Below, one piece after another: positions 35,884 through 44,972 of a DNA stretch of 64,000 bases. Each line of letters begins with the position of its first letter. The stretch's first letter is position 1. The notes below the pieces were generated by a model, which saw only the letters and a list, made by a program, of their open reading frames with translations, was not told the origin of the DNA and searched no databases. Made by a program: the position numbers and the translations under genes. Location: NCBI GenBank assembly GCA_963701385.1, contig CAVOZW010000016.1:330222-394221 (forward strand), in the 5' to 3' direction. The DNA is from B30-G6 sp963701385. Its GTDB lineage: Bacteria > Desulfobacterota > Desulfobacteria > Desulfobacterales > B30-G6.

Positions 35884-36285
35884 ATGAAAATTTTGAAAAT
35901 CGACCATCTCGGTATTGCGGTAAACAGCATCGATGAGGGCAAGAAATTCTGGGCAGATACCTTGGGTCTTGTGTTTGAAGGTTCTGAAACCGTGACCGAA
36001 CAGAAAGTGACCACCGCTTTTTTTCCCATCAGCGAAAGTGAAGTGGAGCTGCTTGAATCCACGGCCCCAGACGGACCGGTGGCAAAGTATATTGAAAAAA
36101 AAGGCGAAGGAATTCAGCACGTTGCATTTCGTGTGGAAAATATCGAAGCGGCCCTGGCCGAACTGAAAGAAAAGGGCATTCGTCTTATCGATGAAACACC
36201 TCGAATAGGGGCAGGGGGTGCTAAAATAGCCTTTCTTCATCCCAAAGCCACCCATGGTGTGCTGGTGGAGCTGTGTGAACGATGA
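35884..36285 (+). CDS. mce: Methylmalonyl-CoA epimerase
   Basis: A small VOC-fold enzyme (133 residues) that interconverts the S and R forms of methylmalonyl-CoA, linking the carboxyltransferase to the mutase. Metal ligands are visible at KIDHLGIAV, IQHVAFRV and LVELCE, as expected for the family. ATG 35884 has AGGAG upstream. The mutase follows 86 bp later. Confidence 0.94.
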   Translation: MKILKIDHLGIAVNSIDEGKKFWADTLGLVFEGSETVTEQKVTTAFFPISESEVELLESTAPDGPVAKYIEKKGEGIQHVAFRVENIEAALAELKEKGIRLIDETPRIGAGGAKIAFLHPKATHGVLVELCER

Positions 36286-36312
36286 TGAGGGTTGAAGGGG
36301 CCAGGGGTTGAG

Positions 36313-36353
36313 GCGGGCATGTCGTGTATCGTAAAAGCGTGTAACGATTTTTT
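36313..36353 (+). repeat. Degenerate 41-bp double stem-loop before the mutase
   Basis: Exactly the length and spacing of the full copies: GCGGG-CAT-GTCGT, 5-nt spacer, GTAAAAGCG-TGTAA-CGATTTTTT. Stem 1 no longer pairs well, stem 2 partly. The loop TGTAA equals that of copy A. It ends 18 bp before the mutase ATG. Confidence 0.5.
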
Positions 36354-36371
36354 GGGTGGAGGGAGATTGAG

Positions 36372-38492
36372 ATGTCGGAAAAACCTGGAATAAAAGAATG
36401 GGAAGCGCTGGCAGCCAAGCAGTTGCGGGGGAAATCACTCGACGATCTTGTCTGGGAGACGCCGGAGGGCATATCGGTCAAACCCCTTTATACGGCCAAA
36501 GACTTGGAAAATCTTTCGCATGTCAACAGCCTGCCGGGGTTTGCACCCTATGTCCGCGGGCCCATGGCGACCATGTATGCGGGACGGCCCTGGACCATAC
36601 GACAATACGCAGGGTTCTCCACTGCCAAGGACTCGAATGCGTTTTACCGACGAAACATCGCTGCTGGACAAAAAGGCTTATCGGTCGCATTCGACCTGGC
36701 AACCCACCGGGGGTATGACTCCGATCACCCCAGGGTTTTGGGGGATGTCGGAAAAGCCGGCGTTGCCATTGATTCGGTTGAAGATATGAAAGTCCTTTTC
36801 GACCAGATACCCCTCGATCAGATGACGGTGTCCATGACCATGAACGGTGCCGTCCTGCCCATCCTTGCGGGATACATCGTTGCGGCAGAGGAGCAGGGAG
36901 TAAAACAGGAACAATTGGCCGGTACGATTCAGAATGACATTCTGAAAGAATACCTGACCCGTAACACCTACATCTATCCACCGGAACCCTCCATGCGAAT
37001 TGTATCCGATATCATCGGATATTGCTCCCAGCATATGCCCAAGTACAACACCGTCAGTATCAGCGGATACCACATGATGGAGGCCGGTGCCAATTCGGTT
37101 CTCCAGACGGCTTTTACCCTGGCTGACGGTCTGGAATATGTCAAAGCCGCCCTGGCTGCCGGTCTTGATATCGATGTGTTTGCACCGCGGCTTTCTTTTT
37201 TCTTTGGCGTGGGCATGAATTTTTTCATGGAGATCGCCATGCTGAGGGCGGCCCGCTTTCTGTGGCACGAACACATTCGTCGGTACCATCCCAAGAACCC
37301 CAAATCGTCCATGCTGCGCACCCACGTCCAGACATCCGGGTGGAGCCTGACCGAACAGGACCCTTACAACAATATTATTCGGACAACACTGGAAGGGCTG
37401 GCCGCCGTTCTGGGTGGCACCCAGTCGTTACACACCAACTCCTTTGACGAAGCGGTGGGCTTGCCAACCGACTTTTCGGCAAGAATTTCAAGAAACACCC
37501 AGATCATCATCCAGGAAGAATCCCAGATATGCCATGTGGTCGATCCCCTTGGGGGTTCGTATTATCTAGAAGCCCTCACCAACGGTATCATCGAGGAAGC
37601 ACGAAAAATCATCGATGAAGTGGAAGCTTTGGGAGGAATGGCAAAAGCCATTGAAACCGGTATGCCGAAAATGCGTATCGAAGAATCTGCCGCGCGAAAA
37701 CAGGCGCGCATCGATCAGGGACTGGACGTTATCGTGGGGGTCAACAAACATCGGATCGAGGAAGAGCCCCTTGACGAAGTTCTGGCGGTGTCAGAGACGG
37801 TTCGCGACGAGCAGATTCAAAGACTGAAGGCGATAAAGGCTTCCAGAGACAGCGGGTCGGTTCAGCAGGCCTTAGACAAGGTTAAACATGTGGCCGAAAC
37901 AGATGGCAATCTTCTAGAAGCCTGTATTTCTGCTGTACGTGCTCGGGCTACGGTGGGTGAAATTTCAGATGCCATGGAATCTGTTTTCGGCCGGTTTGTT
38001 GCAACCACCCAGTGTATTTCCGGGGTCTATGCGTCGGAGTATGGAGACAGCGAAATCTTTGCATCGGTCAGAAAGCGAACCGATGATTTCATGAAACGGG
38101 AAGGGCGACGTCCCAGGATTCTGGTGACAAAAATGGGGCAGGATGGTCATGACAGAGGTATCAAGGTTATTGCGACGGCTTTTGCCGATCTGGGTTTCGA
38201 CGTCGACATCAGCCCCATGTTTCAGACGCCTGAAGAGGCGGCAAAGATGGCGGTGGAAAACGATGTTCATGTCGTGGGTGTTTCCAGCCTGGCGGCCGGT
38301 CATAAGACCCTGGTGCCGCAACTCGTATCAGAACTCAGAAAAAAAGGGGGCGAGGACATACGGGTCGTGGTGGGGGGCGTGATACCCCCGGCTGATTACC
38401 AGTTCCTTTATGATGCCGGCGCTGTAGGCATTTTCGGTCCTGGAACGGTGGTAACGGAGTCGGCGAACAAGATCCTGAACGAACTAGAGTGA
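36372..38492 (+). CDS. Methylmalonyl-CoA mutase, fused catalytic and B12 domains
   Basis: Adenosylcobalamin enzyme that converts (R)-methylmalonyl-CoA to succinyl-CoA. 706 residues: TIM-barrel substrate domain (RPWTIRQYAGFSTAKDSNA, SMTMNGAVLP, RNTYIYPPEPSMRI, SGYHMMEAGA, QTSGWSLTEQDPYNN, HTNSFDEA) and, from about residue 570, the cobalamin domain with the base-off motif DGHDRG, GVSSLAAGH and GGVIP. No separate small subunit is needed for this type. ATG 36372 has GGAGGG upstream. The dedicated chaperone MeaB follows. Confidence 0.97.
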   Translation: MSEKPGIKEWEALAAKQLRGKSLDDLVWETPEGISVKPLYTAKDLENLSHVNSLPGFAPYVRGPMATMYAGRPWTIRQYAGFSTAKDSNAFYRRNIAAGQKGLSVAFDLATHRGYDSDHPRVLGDVGKAGVAIDSVEDMKVLFDQIPLDQMTVSMTMNGAVLPILAGYIVAAEEQGVKQEQLAGTIQNDILKEYLTRNTYIYPPEPSMRIVSDIIGYCSQHMPKYNTVSISGYHMMEAGANSVLQTAFTLADGLEYVKAALAAGLDIDVFAPRLSFFFGVGMNFFMEIAMLRAARFLWHEHIRRYHPKNPKSSMLRTHVQTSGWSLTEQDPYNNIIRTTLEGLAAVLGGTQSLHTNSFDEAVGLPTDFSARISRNTQIIIQEESQICHVVDPLGGSYYLEALTNGIIEEARKIIDEVEALGGMAKAIETGMPKMRIEESAARKQARIDQGLDVIVGVNKHRIEEEPLDEVLAVSETVRDEQIQRLKAIKASRDSGSVQQALDKVKHVAETDGNLLEACISAVRARATVGEISDAMESVFGRFVATTQCISGVYASEYGDSEIFASVRKRTDDFMKREGRRPRILVTKMGQDGHDRGIKVIATAFADLGFDVDISPMFQTPEEAAKMAVENDVHVVGVSSLAAGHKTLVPQLVSELRKKGGEDIRVVVGGVIPPADYQFLYDAGAVGIFGPGTVVTESANKILNELE

Positions 38493-38504
38493 AACTCGAT
38501 TATT

Positions 38505-38609
38505 TAGGCTGTCCAAAGAGCGAGATTCCGGTTATTGCTCATTTGAGCATGTGGCTTAAATCTGACTTCCGCCGGCAAAACGCGAAAAACCCTATTTCTG
38601 GACAGACAA
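38505..38609. repeat. Short inverted-end repeat between mutase and meaB
   Basis: The ends GGCTGTCCAAAGAG and CTATTTCTGGACAGAC are imperfect inverted copies. The right-end core TCTGGACAGACA recurs inverted at about 17870-17883 between gatC and gatA. A small GCTCATTTGAGC hairpin lies inside. Weak evidence for a MITE-like element. Confidence 0.4.
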
Positions 38610-38627
38610 TAGCAGTATGCCGTTACT

Positions 38628-39647
38628 ATGAAAATGATGCATGGGACAAATGAGCTCAAAGAGCTAGCCTATTATACCCGGGGTGTCCGGCAACGGGATA
38701 AGCGAATTTTGGCCAAGACCATTACGCTTATCGAAAGCGCACGCCATGAACATCAGCAACTTGCCCGAAGGGTTGTCAACACGCTTCTGCCATATACCGG
38801 AAAGGCGGTGCGGCTTGGTATCAGTGGTGTTCCAGGCGCCGGCAAGAGCACGTTCATCGAAACCCTCGGTATGCAGCTGGTGAACCAGGGGCATCTGGTG
38901 GCCGTCCTGGCTGTCGATCCGAGCAGTCAGCGCAGCGGCGGCAGTATCCTGGCGGACAAGACACGCATGGAAAAGCTCTCCACGGCCGAAAACGCTTTTA
39001 TCCGCCCCTCGCCTTCTGGGGGAACCCTCGGGGGTGTGGCCAGAAAAACCAGAGAGACCATGCTAATTTGCGAGGCGGCCGGCTTTGATGTCATGATCGT
39101 CGAAACCGTGGGCGTGGGCCAGTCAGAAACCACGGTGGCTTCCATGGTCGATTTTTTTCTGCTGCTGATGATCGCCGGTGCCGGTGATGAACTCCAGGGT
39201 ATCAAGAAGGGGGTTCTGGAGGTTGCCGATGCCATCGCCATCAACAAAGCAGATGGTGACAATATCGACAGAGCGAACACAGCCAAAAAACAGATTGAAG
39301 CCGCTTTACACTATCTGATGCCTGCATCTCCGATCTGGTCACCCAGGGCCTTGACCTGCAGTTCGTTGAACCCGGAGGATGAGGGCATAAGAGCCATCTG
39401 GTCCACCGTTCTGGAGCACCGCGAAAAAGCTATCGACAGCGGTGAGCTGGAAAAGAAGCGGCGGCGGCAGGCTGTGGACTGGATGTGGTCTCTGGTGGAA
39501 GAAGGTCTCAAGACGCGTTTTTATCAACAGCCTGAAATCGAATCACGCCTCGGGGAAATAATTCGTCATGTGGCAGCCGGTGAGATGGCTCCCACGGTGG
39601 CGGCGGATGAGTTGCTTTTTTCACTTGACAATAACAAAACGGTTTAG
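38628..39647 (+). CDS. meaB: MeaB/ArgK GTPase, methylmalonyl-CoA mutase chaperone
   Basis: A G3E-family GTPase that protects and reloads the mutase with cobalamin. Walker A GVPGAGKST at about residue 66, then AVDPSSQRSGGSILADKTRM, RPSPSGGTLGGVARKTRE, VETVGVGQSE, and the NKADGDN base-recognition motif. 339 residues is normal. Start could be ATG 38628, 38634 or 38637; none has a strong Shine-Dalgarno. Its place behind the mutase is the standard context. Confidence 0.96.
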   Translation: MKMMHGTNELKELAYYTRGVRQRDKRILAKTITLIESARHEHQQLARRVVNTLLPYTGKAVRLGISGVPGAGKSTFIETLGMQLVNQGHLVAVLAVDPSSQRSGGSILADKTRMEKLSTAENAFIRPSPSGGTLGGVARKTRETMLICEAAGFDVMIVETVGVGQSETTVASMVDFFLLLMIAGAGDELQGIKKGVLEVADAIAINKADGDNIDRANTAKKQIEAALHYLMPASPIWSPRALTCSSLNPEDEGIRAIWSTVLEHREKAIDSGELEKKRRRQAVDWMWSLVEEGLKTRFYQQPEIESRLGEIIRHVAAGEMAPTVAADELLFSLDNNKTV

Positions 39648-39770
39648 AATGATAACTTTTTCAGACGTGTATTTGGCGTTTCGTATGTGGGGCCAACGGA
39701 TGCATCAAAAGGATCTGTCCGATAAACAGGCGCCCAAACATTTCATGGGTGTTGATGTTTTATTACCAGA

Positions 39771-39811
39771 GCGACAACGTCGCGATCGATAAATTCGCCA
39801 AGCGAATTTAT
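39771..39811 (+). promoter_or_regulatory. 41-bp double stem-loop, copy C
   Basis: GCGAC-AAC-GTCGC, 5-nt spacer, ATAAATTCG-CCAAG-CGAATTTAT. It ends 17 bp before the ATG of the carboxyltransferase gene; the ribosome-binding site AAAGGA follows it. Confidence 0.75.
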
Positions 39812-39828
39812 TATGAAAGGAACCGGAT

Positions 39829-41382
39829 ATGGGTATCGTTGAAGATAAGATAAAGGATCTCAAAGAGCGCCAAAAAAAGATCCTGGAGATGGGCGGCCAA
39901 AAGGCCGTTGCAAAACAGCACGAAAAGGGCAAATTGACGGCAAGGGAACGGATCGGCCTGTTGTTTGACGCAGGGACATTTCGTGAAATCGACATGTTTG
40001 TCAAGCATCGATGCGTCAATTTCGACATGCAGACGGTGGATATTCCTTCCGATGGTGTCATTACGGGACACGGTCTCGTGGAGGGGCGCCCTGTCTTTGC
40101 GTTTTCGCAGGATTTTACTGCCCGGGCCGGCAGTCTTGGGGAGATGCACGCCAAAAAGATCTGCAAGGTGATGGATCTGGCGATCAAAGCCGGTGTACCC
40201 TTTGTGGGAATCAACGACTCTGGGGGCGCCCGGATTCAGGAGGGTGTGGATGCACTTTCCGGCTACGGCCAGATCTTTTATCGAAACTCCCTTGCCTCCG
40301 GTGTCATCCCCCAGATTTCCGCTATTATGGGACCCACGGCCGGTGGGGCTGTCTATTCCCCTGCCATGACAGATTGGGTGTTCATGGTAAAAAACAGCGG
40401 CTACATGTTCATCACCGGCCCGGAGGTGATCAAGTCGGTGACTGGGGAAGACATCACCTTCGAGGACCTCGGCGGCGCCATGACCCATAATGTCAAAAGC
40501 GGTGTGGCCCAGTTTGCCTGTGACAGCGATGAAGACGCCATTACCGAGATAAAGAAACTGCTGTCGTACCTGCCTTCCAACAACATGGAGGATCCACCTC
40601 AGGTAAAGATGGATGACGATCCCTCACGGACGGCGCCGGAGCTCGACGGCATTATTCCGGACAGCCCCAGCAAGTCCTACGACATGAAAGCGGTCATCCG
40701 CTCCTTGGTCGACAAGGGTGAATTTTTCGAGCCCCACCAATACTTTGCCAAGAACATAATCGTGGGGTTTGCCCGTCTCAACAACAGAAGCATCGGGATC
40801 ATCGCCAATCAGCCACGGGAATTGGCGGGGTGTCTGGACATCAATGCGTCGGACAAGGCCACCCGGTTCATACGGTTCTGTGATGCCTTCAATATCCCCA
40901 TGCTGACCATCGCCGATGTTCCGGGCTATCTGCCCGGAAGCAACCAGGAATGGGGAGGAATTATCCGTCATGGCGCCAAGCTCCTTTGGTGTTACTCGGA
41001 AGCGACCGTGCCGAAACTCCTGCTGGTGACACGCAAAGATTACGGCGGGTCCTACCTGGCCATGTGTTCCAAAGACTTGGGCGCCGACATGGCCTTTGCC
41101 TGGCCAACGGCGGAAATTGCGGTGATGGGAGCCGCCGGCGCGGCCAATATCATCCATCGCCAAGAGATCAAGCAATCCGACGACCCCAAAGCAAAGCGGG
41201 AAGAGAAGATAGCGGCCTATGAAGAACTTTTTTCAAATCCGTATCGTGCCGCCAACAGGGGATACATCGATGCGGTCATTGTTCCCAGCGAGACGCGGCC
41301 GCGCTTGATCGAGGCACTTGAGATTATGTGCAGCAAACGGGAAATCAGACCCCCCAAGAAGCATGGGAACATTCCCGTATAA
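39829..41382 (+). CDS. mmdA: Acyl-CoA carboxyltransferase (methylmalonyl-CoA 12S-type subunit)
   Basis: 517-residue carboxyltransferase of the crotonase-like duplicated fold shared by propionyl-CoA carboxylase beta, MmdA and the 12S subunit of transcarboxylase. Visible: KLTARERIGLLFD, FSQDFTARAGSLGE, NDSGGARIQEGV, IMGPTAGGAVYSPAMTD, GGAMTHN in the first half and SIGIIANQPRELAG, DVPGYLPG, GGSYLAM and ADMAFAWPTAEIAVMGA in the second. There is no biotin carboxylase gene beside it, but a 5S-like subunit with biotin domain follows, which points to methylmalonyl-CoA:pyruvate transcarboxylase rather than an ATP-driven carboxylase. That functional choice is inference. Confidence 0.93.
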   Translation: MGIVEDKIKDLKERQKKILEMGGQKAVAKQHEKGKLTARERIGLLFDAGTFREIDMFVKHRCVNFDMQTVDIPSDGVITGHGLVEGRPVFAFSQDFTARAGSLGEMHAKKICKVMDLAIKAGVPFVGINDSGGARIQEGVDALSGYGQIFYRNSLASGVIPQISAIMGPTAGGAVYSPAMTDWVFMVKNSGYMFITGPEVIKSVTGEDITFEDLGGAMTHNVKSGVAQFACDSDEDAITEIKKLLSYLPSNNMEDPPQVKMDDDPSRTAPELDGIIPDSPSKSYDMKAVIRSLVDKGEFFEPHQYFAKNIIVGFARLNNRSIGIIANQPRELAGCLDINASDKATRFIRFCDAFNIPMLTIADVPGYLPGSNQEWGGIIRHGAKLLWCYSEATVPKLLLVTRKDYGGSYLAMCSKDLGADMAFAWPTAEIAVMGAAGAANIIHRQEIKQSDDPKAKREEKIAAYEELFSNPYRAANRGYIDAVIVPSETRPRLIEALEIMCSKREIRPPKKHGNIPV

Positions 41383-41456
41383 CTGGCCCCTGGGGTACAA
41401 TTTTTAGGCCGCGGCCTTGCCGCTCAATTTACTTTTTGCAATGGGGAAATGCTTAA

Positions 41457-41684
41457 ATGGATGATAAAAGAAAAATAGCCGCAATGTCTGCAGTGCTTGC
41501 CTATATCAAAGAAGAAGAGGAAATTGCCGCGGCAATGGCCATGCAGGCCCAAACCGGTATGCAGGAAGCGCAGGTTTCGGCGTTTCAACCGGCGAGCTTG
41601 TGGGGCTTGAGCGGGCGCCAGACACAGATGCAGCTGCGCAGCATGATGCAGCTCAAAACGTTTCATGGATTGAAGAATCGATAA
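41457..41684 (+). CDS. Small 75-residue protein, possible transcarboxylase linker subunit
   Basis: Not certain. It starts MDDKRKIAAMSAVLAYIKEE, resembling the soluble C-terminal part of OadG/MmdD and the small MmdE subunit that bridge carboxyltransferase and biotin carrier in decarboxylase complexes. It has no membrane helix, and its tail is Gln/Met-rich (GRQTQMQLRSMMQL). ATG 41457 follows GGGGAAA. It lies exactly between the 12S-like and the 5S-like genes, the position expected of a bridging subunit. A role in holding the complex together is inference. Confidence 0.72.
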   Translation: MDDKRKIAAMSAVLAYIKEEEEIAAAMAMQAQTGMQEAQVSAFQPASLWGLSGRQTQMQLRSMMQLKTFHGLKNR

Positions 41685-41691
41685 TGCAAAA

Positions 41692-41734
41692 GCGGCCGAG
41701 CCGCATCACATAAATTCGCCTCAGGCGTTTTTAT
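41692..41734 (+). promoter_or_regulatory. Double stem-loop, copy D (43 bp)
   Basis: GCGGC-CGA-GCCGC, 5-nt spacer, ATAAATTCG, then a slightly longer loop and CGTTTTTAT. Stem 1 is perfect; stem 2 is better drawn as CGCC-TCA-GGCG with A/T flanks. It ends 21 bp before the oadA-like ATG. Confidence 0.65.
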
Positions 41735-41755
41735 TTTGAGAGGAGAACGCGCAAA

Positions 41756-43780
41756 ATGACCGATCATAATCAAGTCAAAATGACAAAGATGGATTACAGC
41801 AAAGACAGGCCAAAGGCAGAAAACCCTGTCAAGATAGAAGACCTGACCCTTCGCGACGGTCATCAATCCCTTTTTGCTACCCGTGGAAGGACCGAAGACA
41901 TGATACCGGTAGCCGAGATGATGGACGAGGTGGGGTTTTGGGCCGTCGAAACCTGGGGCGGGGCAACCTTCGACACGATGCACCGTTTTTTGAATGAGGA
42001 CCCATGGGAACGAATCCGCACCCTGAAACGCTACATGAAGAAAACACCGTTTTCCATGCTGCTGCGGGCCCAGAACCTGGTGGGATATCGGAATTATGCC
42101 GATGATCTGGCGCGGGTGTTTGTGGAAAGGGCCGCTGCAAACGGTATGGACATCTTCAGGACCTTCGATGCACTGAACGATTACCGTAATTTTGAAACCG
42201 TCGTTCCCGTGATCAAAGAATGCGGTAAGCATTTTCAAGGCTGTATCTGTTACACCATGACGGAACCACGCATGGGTGGGGAGGTCTACAATCTCGAATA
42301 TTATGTTAAGAAAGCCAAAGCCCTGGAGACAATGGGTGCCGACAGCATCTGCATCAAAGACATGGCCGGGTTGATTGCCCCCTATGATGCCTATGAAATC
42401 GTCAAGGCCCTCAAAGCATCGGTCAAGCCGCCCATTCATCTGCACAGCCATTTTACATCTGGCATGTCACCCATGAGTCATTTAAAAGCCATCGAGGCCG
42501 GTGTGGACATTATCGATACCTGCATGTCCCCTTATGCCTATCGCACATCGCATGCCGCCATCGAACCACTGGTCATGACACTCATCGGTACGAGTCGGGA
42601 TACGGGCTTTGACATCAAGCACCTGGCCGGCATCAACGAAATATTGGAAAAAGAGATACTGCCCAAGTACAAACATCTTCTGGACGATTCCAAGGTGTCG
42701 ATCATCGATATCAATGTTCTGTTGCACCAGACGCCCGGCGGGATGTTGTCGAATCTGGTCAACCAACTGCGACAGATGGATGCCCTGGATCGAATCGACG
42801 AGGTCTACAAGGAACTGCCGCGTGTACGCAAGGATCTCGGGCAGATACCCCTCGTGACCCCCACCAGCCAGATTGTCGGTATTCAGACCGTGAACAATGT
42901 TCTTTTCGACGACGAAAACGAACGCTACAAGATGATCACCGACCAGGTCAAAGACCTCTGCTACGGGTTGTACGGGAAAACAGCCGTGCCCATCAATGCG
43001 GAGGTCCAGAAAAAGGCTTTGAAAGGCTATTCAAGGGGTGAAAAGCCCATTACCTGCCGACCGGCCGAGGTGCTGGCGCCGGAACTTCCCAAGGCGCAGG
43101 AAGATGTCAAAGGCCTGGCCGTGGATCTTGATGATGAAATCATTTATGCACTCTATCCGGTTACCGGGAAAAAATTTCTGAAATGGAAATATGGCAAAGA
43201 GGAGCCGCCCGAAGAGGTCAAACCAAGAACCCTTGCGCAGGCCAAAGCCGAAGATGAACTGGTCAAGAAAGCCAAGCAGGGTCTGCTGTTCGAGAAGCCG
43301 TCCAAGCTGGCACCTGAAAAAAGTGAAGAATTGCGGACATTCAATGTTTTCGTAGACGATGCCTATTTTGAAGTAGGTGTTGACGCCTTAGGCGAATCCC
43401 CTGTCATCGATTATATACGGCAAATGCCGGCCCAAATGCCGGGGACCTATATGCAGCCCATGGCGGCGGCACCCAAGCCGGCGGCAGCCAAGGCGGCCTC
43501 AACCAAATCAACGACGCCGGCAGCAGCAGCGGAAAAGGCACCTGAACCACCACCGGCGGCCGTGGAAGGTACAGCGCTCAAGGCGCCCATGCCCGGTATG
43601 ATCGTGAACTACCTGAAAAAAGTCGGTGACAGCGTCGTCGCGGGTGAATCCGTCGTGGTTCTCGAGGCAATGAAGATGGAAAACGCGCTTCCGGCACCTG
43701 TGGGCGGCAGCATCAAAGCCATTAATTATGCCAGCGGTGATTCGGTAGCTAAAAATGACATTCTGCTGGTGATCGGATAA
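41756..43780 (+). CDS. Pyruvate/oxaloacetate carboxyltransferase with biotin domain
   Basis: 674 residues. The N-terminal DRE-TIM-type carboxyltransferase domain (LTLRDGHQSLFATRGR, WGGATFDTMHRFLNEDPW, MDIFRTFDALND, metal pair HLHSH, PGGMLSNLVNQL) is followed by the conserved PYC/OadA helical domain, an Ala/Pro/Lys-rich linker (about residues 560-600) and a C-terminal biotinyl domain with EAMKMEN. It therefore joins the 5S and 1.3S functions of transcarboxylase in one chain. GAGGAGA lies before the ATG. sucC begins 5 bp after its stop. In the proposed complex it moves the carboxyl group to or from pyruvate. Confidence 0.95.
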   Translation: MTDHNQVKMTKMDYSKDRPKAENPVKIEDLTLRDGHQSLFATRGRTEDMIPVAEMMDEVGFWAVETWGGATFDTMHRFLNEDPWERIRTLKRYMKKTPFSMLLRAQNLVGYRNYADDLARVFVERAAANGMDIFRTFDALNDYRNFETVVPVIKECGKHFQGCICYTMTEPRMGGEVYNLEYYVKKAKALETMGADSICIKDMAGLIAPYDAYEIVKALKASVKPPIHLHSHFTSGMSPMSHLKAIEAGVDIIDTCMSPYAYRTSHAAIEPLVMTLIGTSRDTGFDIKHLAGINEILEKEILPKYKHLLDDSKVSIIDINVLLHQTPGGMLSNLVNQLRQMDALDRIDEVYKELPRVRKDLGQIPLVTPTSQIVGIQTVNNVLFDDENERYKMITDQVKDLCYGLYGKTAVPINAEVQKKALKGYSRGEKPITCRPAEVLAPELPKAQEDVKGLAVDLDDEIIYALYPVTGKKFLKWKYGKEEPPEEVKPRTLAQAKAEDELVKKAKQGLLFEKPSKLAPEKSEELRTFNVFVDDAYFEVGVDALGESPVIDYIRQMPAQMPGTYMQPMAAAPKPAAAKAASTKSTTPAAAAEKAPEPPPAAVEGTALKAPMPGMIVNYLKKVGDSVVAGESVVVLEAMKMENALPAPVGGSIKAINYASGDSVAKNDILLVIG

Positions 43781-43785
43781 GCGTC

Positions 43786-44946
43786 ATGAAAATTCATGAA
43801 TATCAGGCAAAGGCGCTTTTCAATCAGATGGGTATTGCGGTCCCGAAAGGGCGTGTGGCAGGCAGCGCTGCCGATGCTGCAAAGGTGGCAGAGACCCTGG
43901 GAGGGTACCCGGTGGTTGTCAAGGCTCAGATTCATGCCGGTGGAAGAGGGAAGGGCGGCGGCGTTAAACTGGCCCATTCCAAAGAAGAGGTCATGTCCTT
44001 GGCAGGCGACATCATCGGCATGAACCTGGTGACCCACCAGACAGGTCCAGGCGGGCGGCGGGTTCAAAACGTGCTGGTGGAACAGGGCCTCGATATTGAA
44101 AAAGAACTCTACCTGGGCATGGTTCCGGACAGGGCCACTGCAAAAATCGTCATCATGGCCAGCGAGGACGGCGGGATGGACATCGAGAAGGTTGCGGAGA
44201 AGACCCCGCAGAAAATCATCAAGGTCGCTGTTGATCCACTGGTGGGCATTCACCCCTATCACTGCAGAGAAGCAGCCTTCGGCCTGAATCTGCCCCCATC
44301 GATCATAAAACTGTTTCAGCAGTTGGTGAGTAATCTCTACAAGCTGTTCATCGCCTACGACTGCTCCCTGGTGGAAATCAACCCGCTGGTCATCACGCGG
44401 GACGAAGGCCTGGTGGCCCTGGATGCCAAGGTCAACATCGATGACAACGCACTCTTTAGACACAAGGAGATATGGGACCTTCGGGATTTGAACGAAGAAG
44501 ACCCCCTTGAGATTGAAGCCTCCAAACATCATCTCAACTACATCAACCTGGATGGTAATGTCGGCAACATGGTGAACGGTGCCGGTTTGGCCATGGCAAC
44601 CATGGATATCATCAAGCTTGCCGGAGCTGAACCGGCCAATTTTCTGGATGTGGGGGGTGGGGCCAGCGCAGAAATGGTGGAAAACGGGTTCCGAATTATT
44701 TTGAGCGATGAGAATGTCAAGGGAATCCTGATCAATATTTTTGGCGGCATATTGCGTTGTGATGTGCTTGCGGAAGGGGTCGTTCAGGCTGCTAAAAAGA
44801 CCGGTATCAACGTACCGGTGGTCATCCGTATGGAAGGCACGAATGTCGAGGAAGGCCGCAGGATACTGGCTGAGTCGGGCTTGAATCTGATCACTGCCGT
44901 GGATTTGAAAGATGCCGCTCAAAAGGTGGCGGAGCTGGTGGGATAA
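43786..44946 (+). CDS. sucC: Succinyl-CoA synthetase beta subunit
   Basis: ATP-grasp subunit of succinyl-CoA synthetase, 386 residues, forming ATP (or GTP) from succinyl-CoA. Visible: MKIHEYQAKALFNQMGI, VVKAQIHAGGRGKGGGVK, EINPLVITRDEGLVALDAKV, NLDGNVGNMVNGAGLAMATMD and the domain carrying FLDVGGGAS. ATG 43786 sits 5 bp after the previous stop, so translation is probably coupled. It closes the methylmalonyl-CoA route at succinate. Confidence 0.97.
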   Translation: MKIHEYQAKALFNQMGIAVPKGRVAGSAADAAKVAETLGGYPVVVKAQIHAGGRGKGGGVKLAHSKEEVMSLAGDIIGMNLVTHQTGPGGRRVQNVLVEQGLDIEKELYLGMVPDRATAKIVIMASEDGGMDIEKVAEKTPQKIIKVAVDPLVGIHPYHCREAAFGLNLPPSIIKLFQQLVSNLYKLFIAYDCSLVEINPLVITRDEGLVALDAKVNIDDNALFRHKEIWDLRDLNEEDPLEIEASKHHLNYINLDGNVGNMVNGAGLAMATMDIIKLAGAEPANFLDVGGGASAEMVENGFRIILSDENVKGILINIFGGILRCDVLAEGVVQAAKKTGINVPVVIRMEGTNVEEGRRILAESGLNLITAVDLKDAAQKVAELVG

Positions 44947-44972
44947 GCTTATAACCTAGCAAGGAATTTATT

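Noticed and set aside
41663..42451. Minus-strand open frame of 262 residues
   Set aside because: Shadow of the biotinylated carboxyltransferase gene; no independent signal.
39829..43780. Sodium-pumping methylmalonyl-CoA or oxaloacetate decarboxylase
   Set aside because: The membrane beta subunit and a membrane-anchored gamma or delta subunit are missing, so a pump is not supported.
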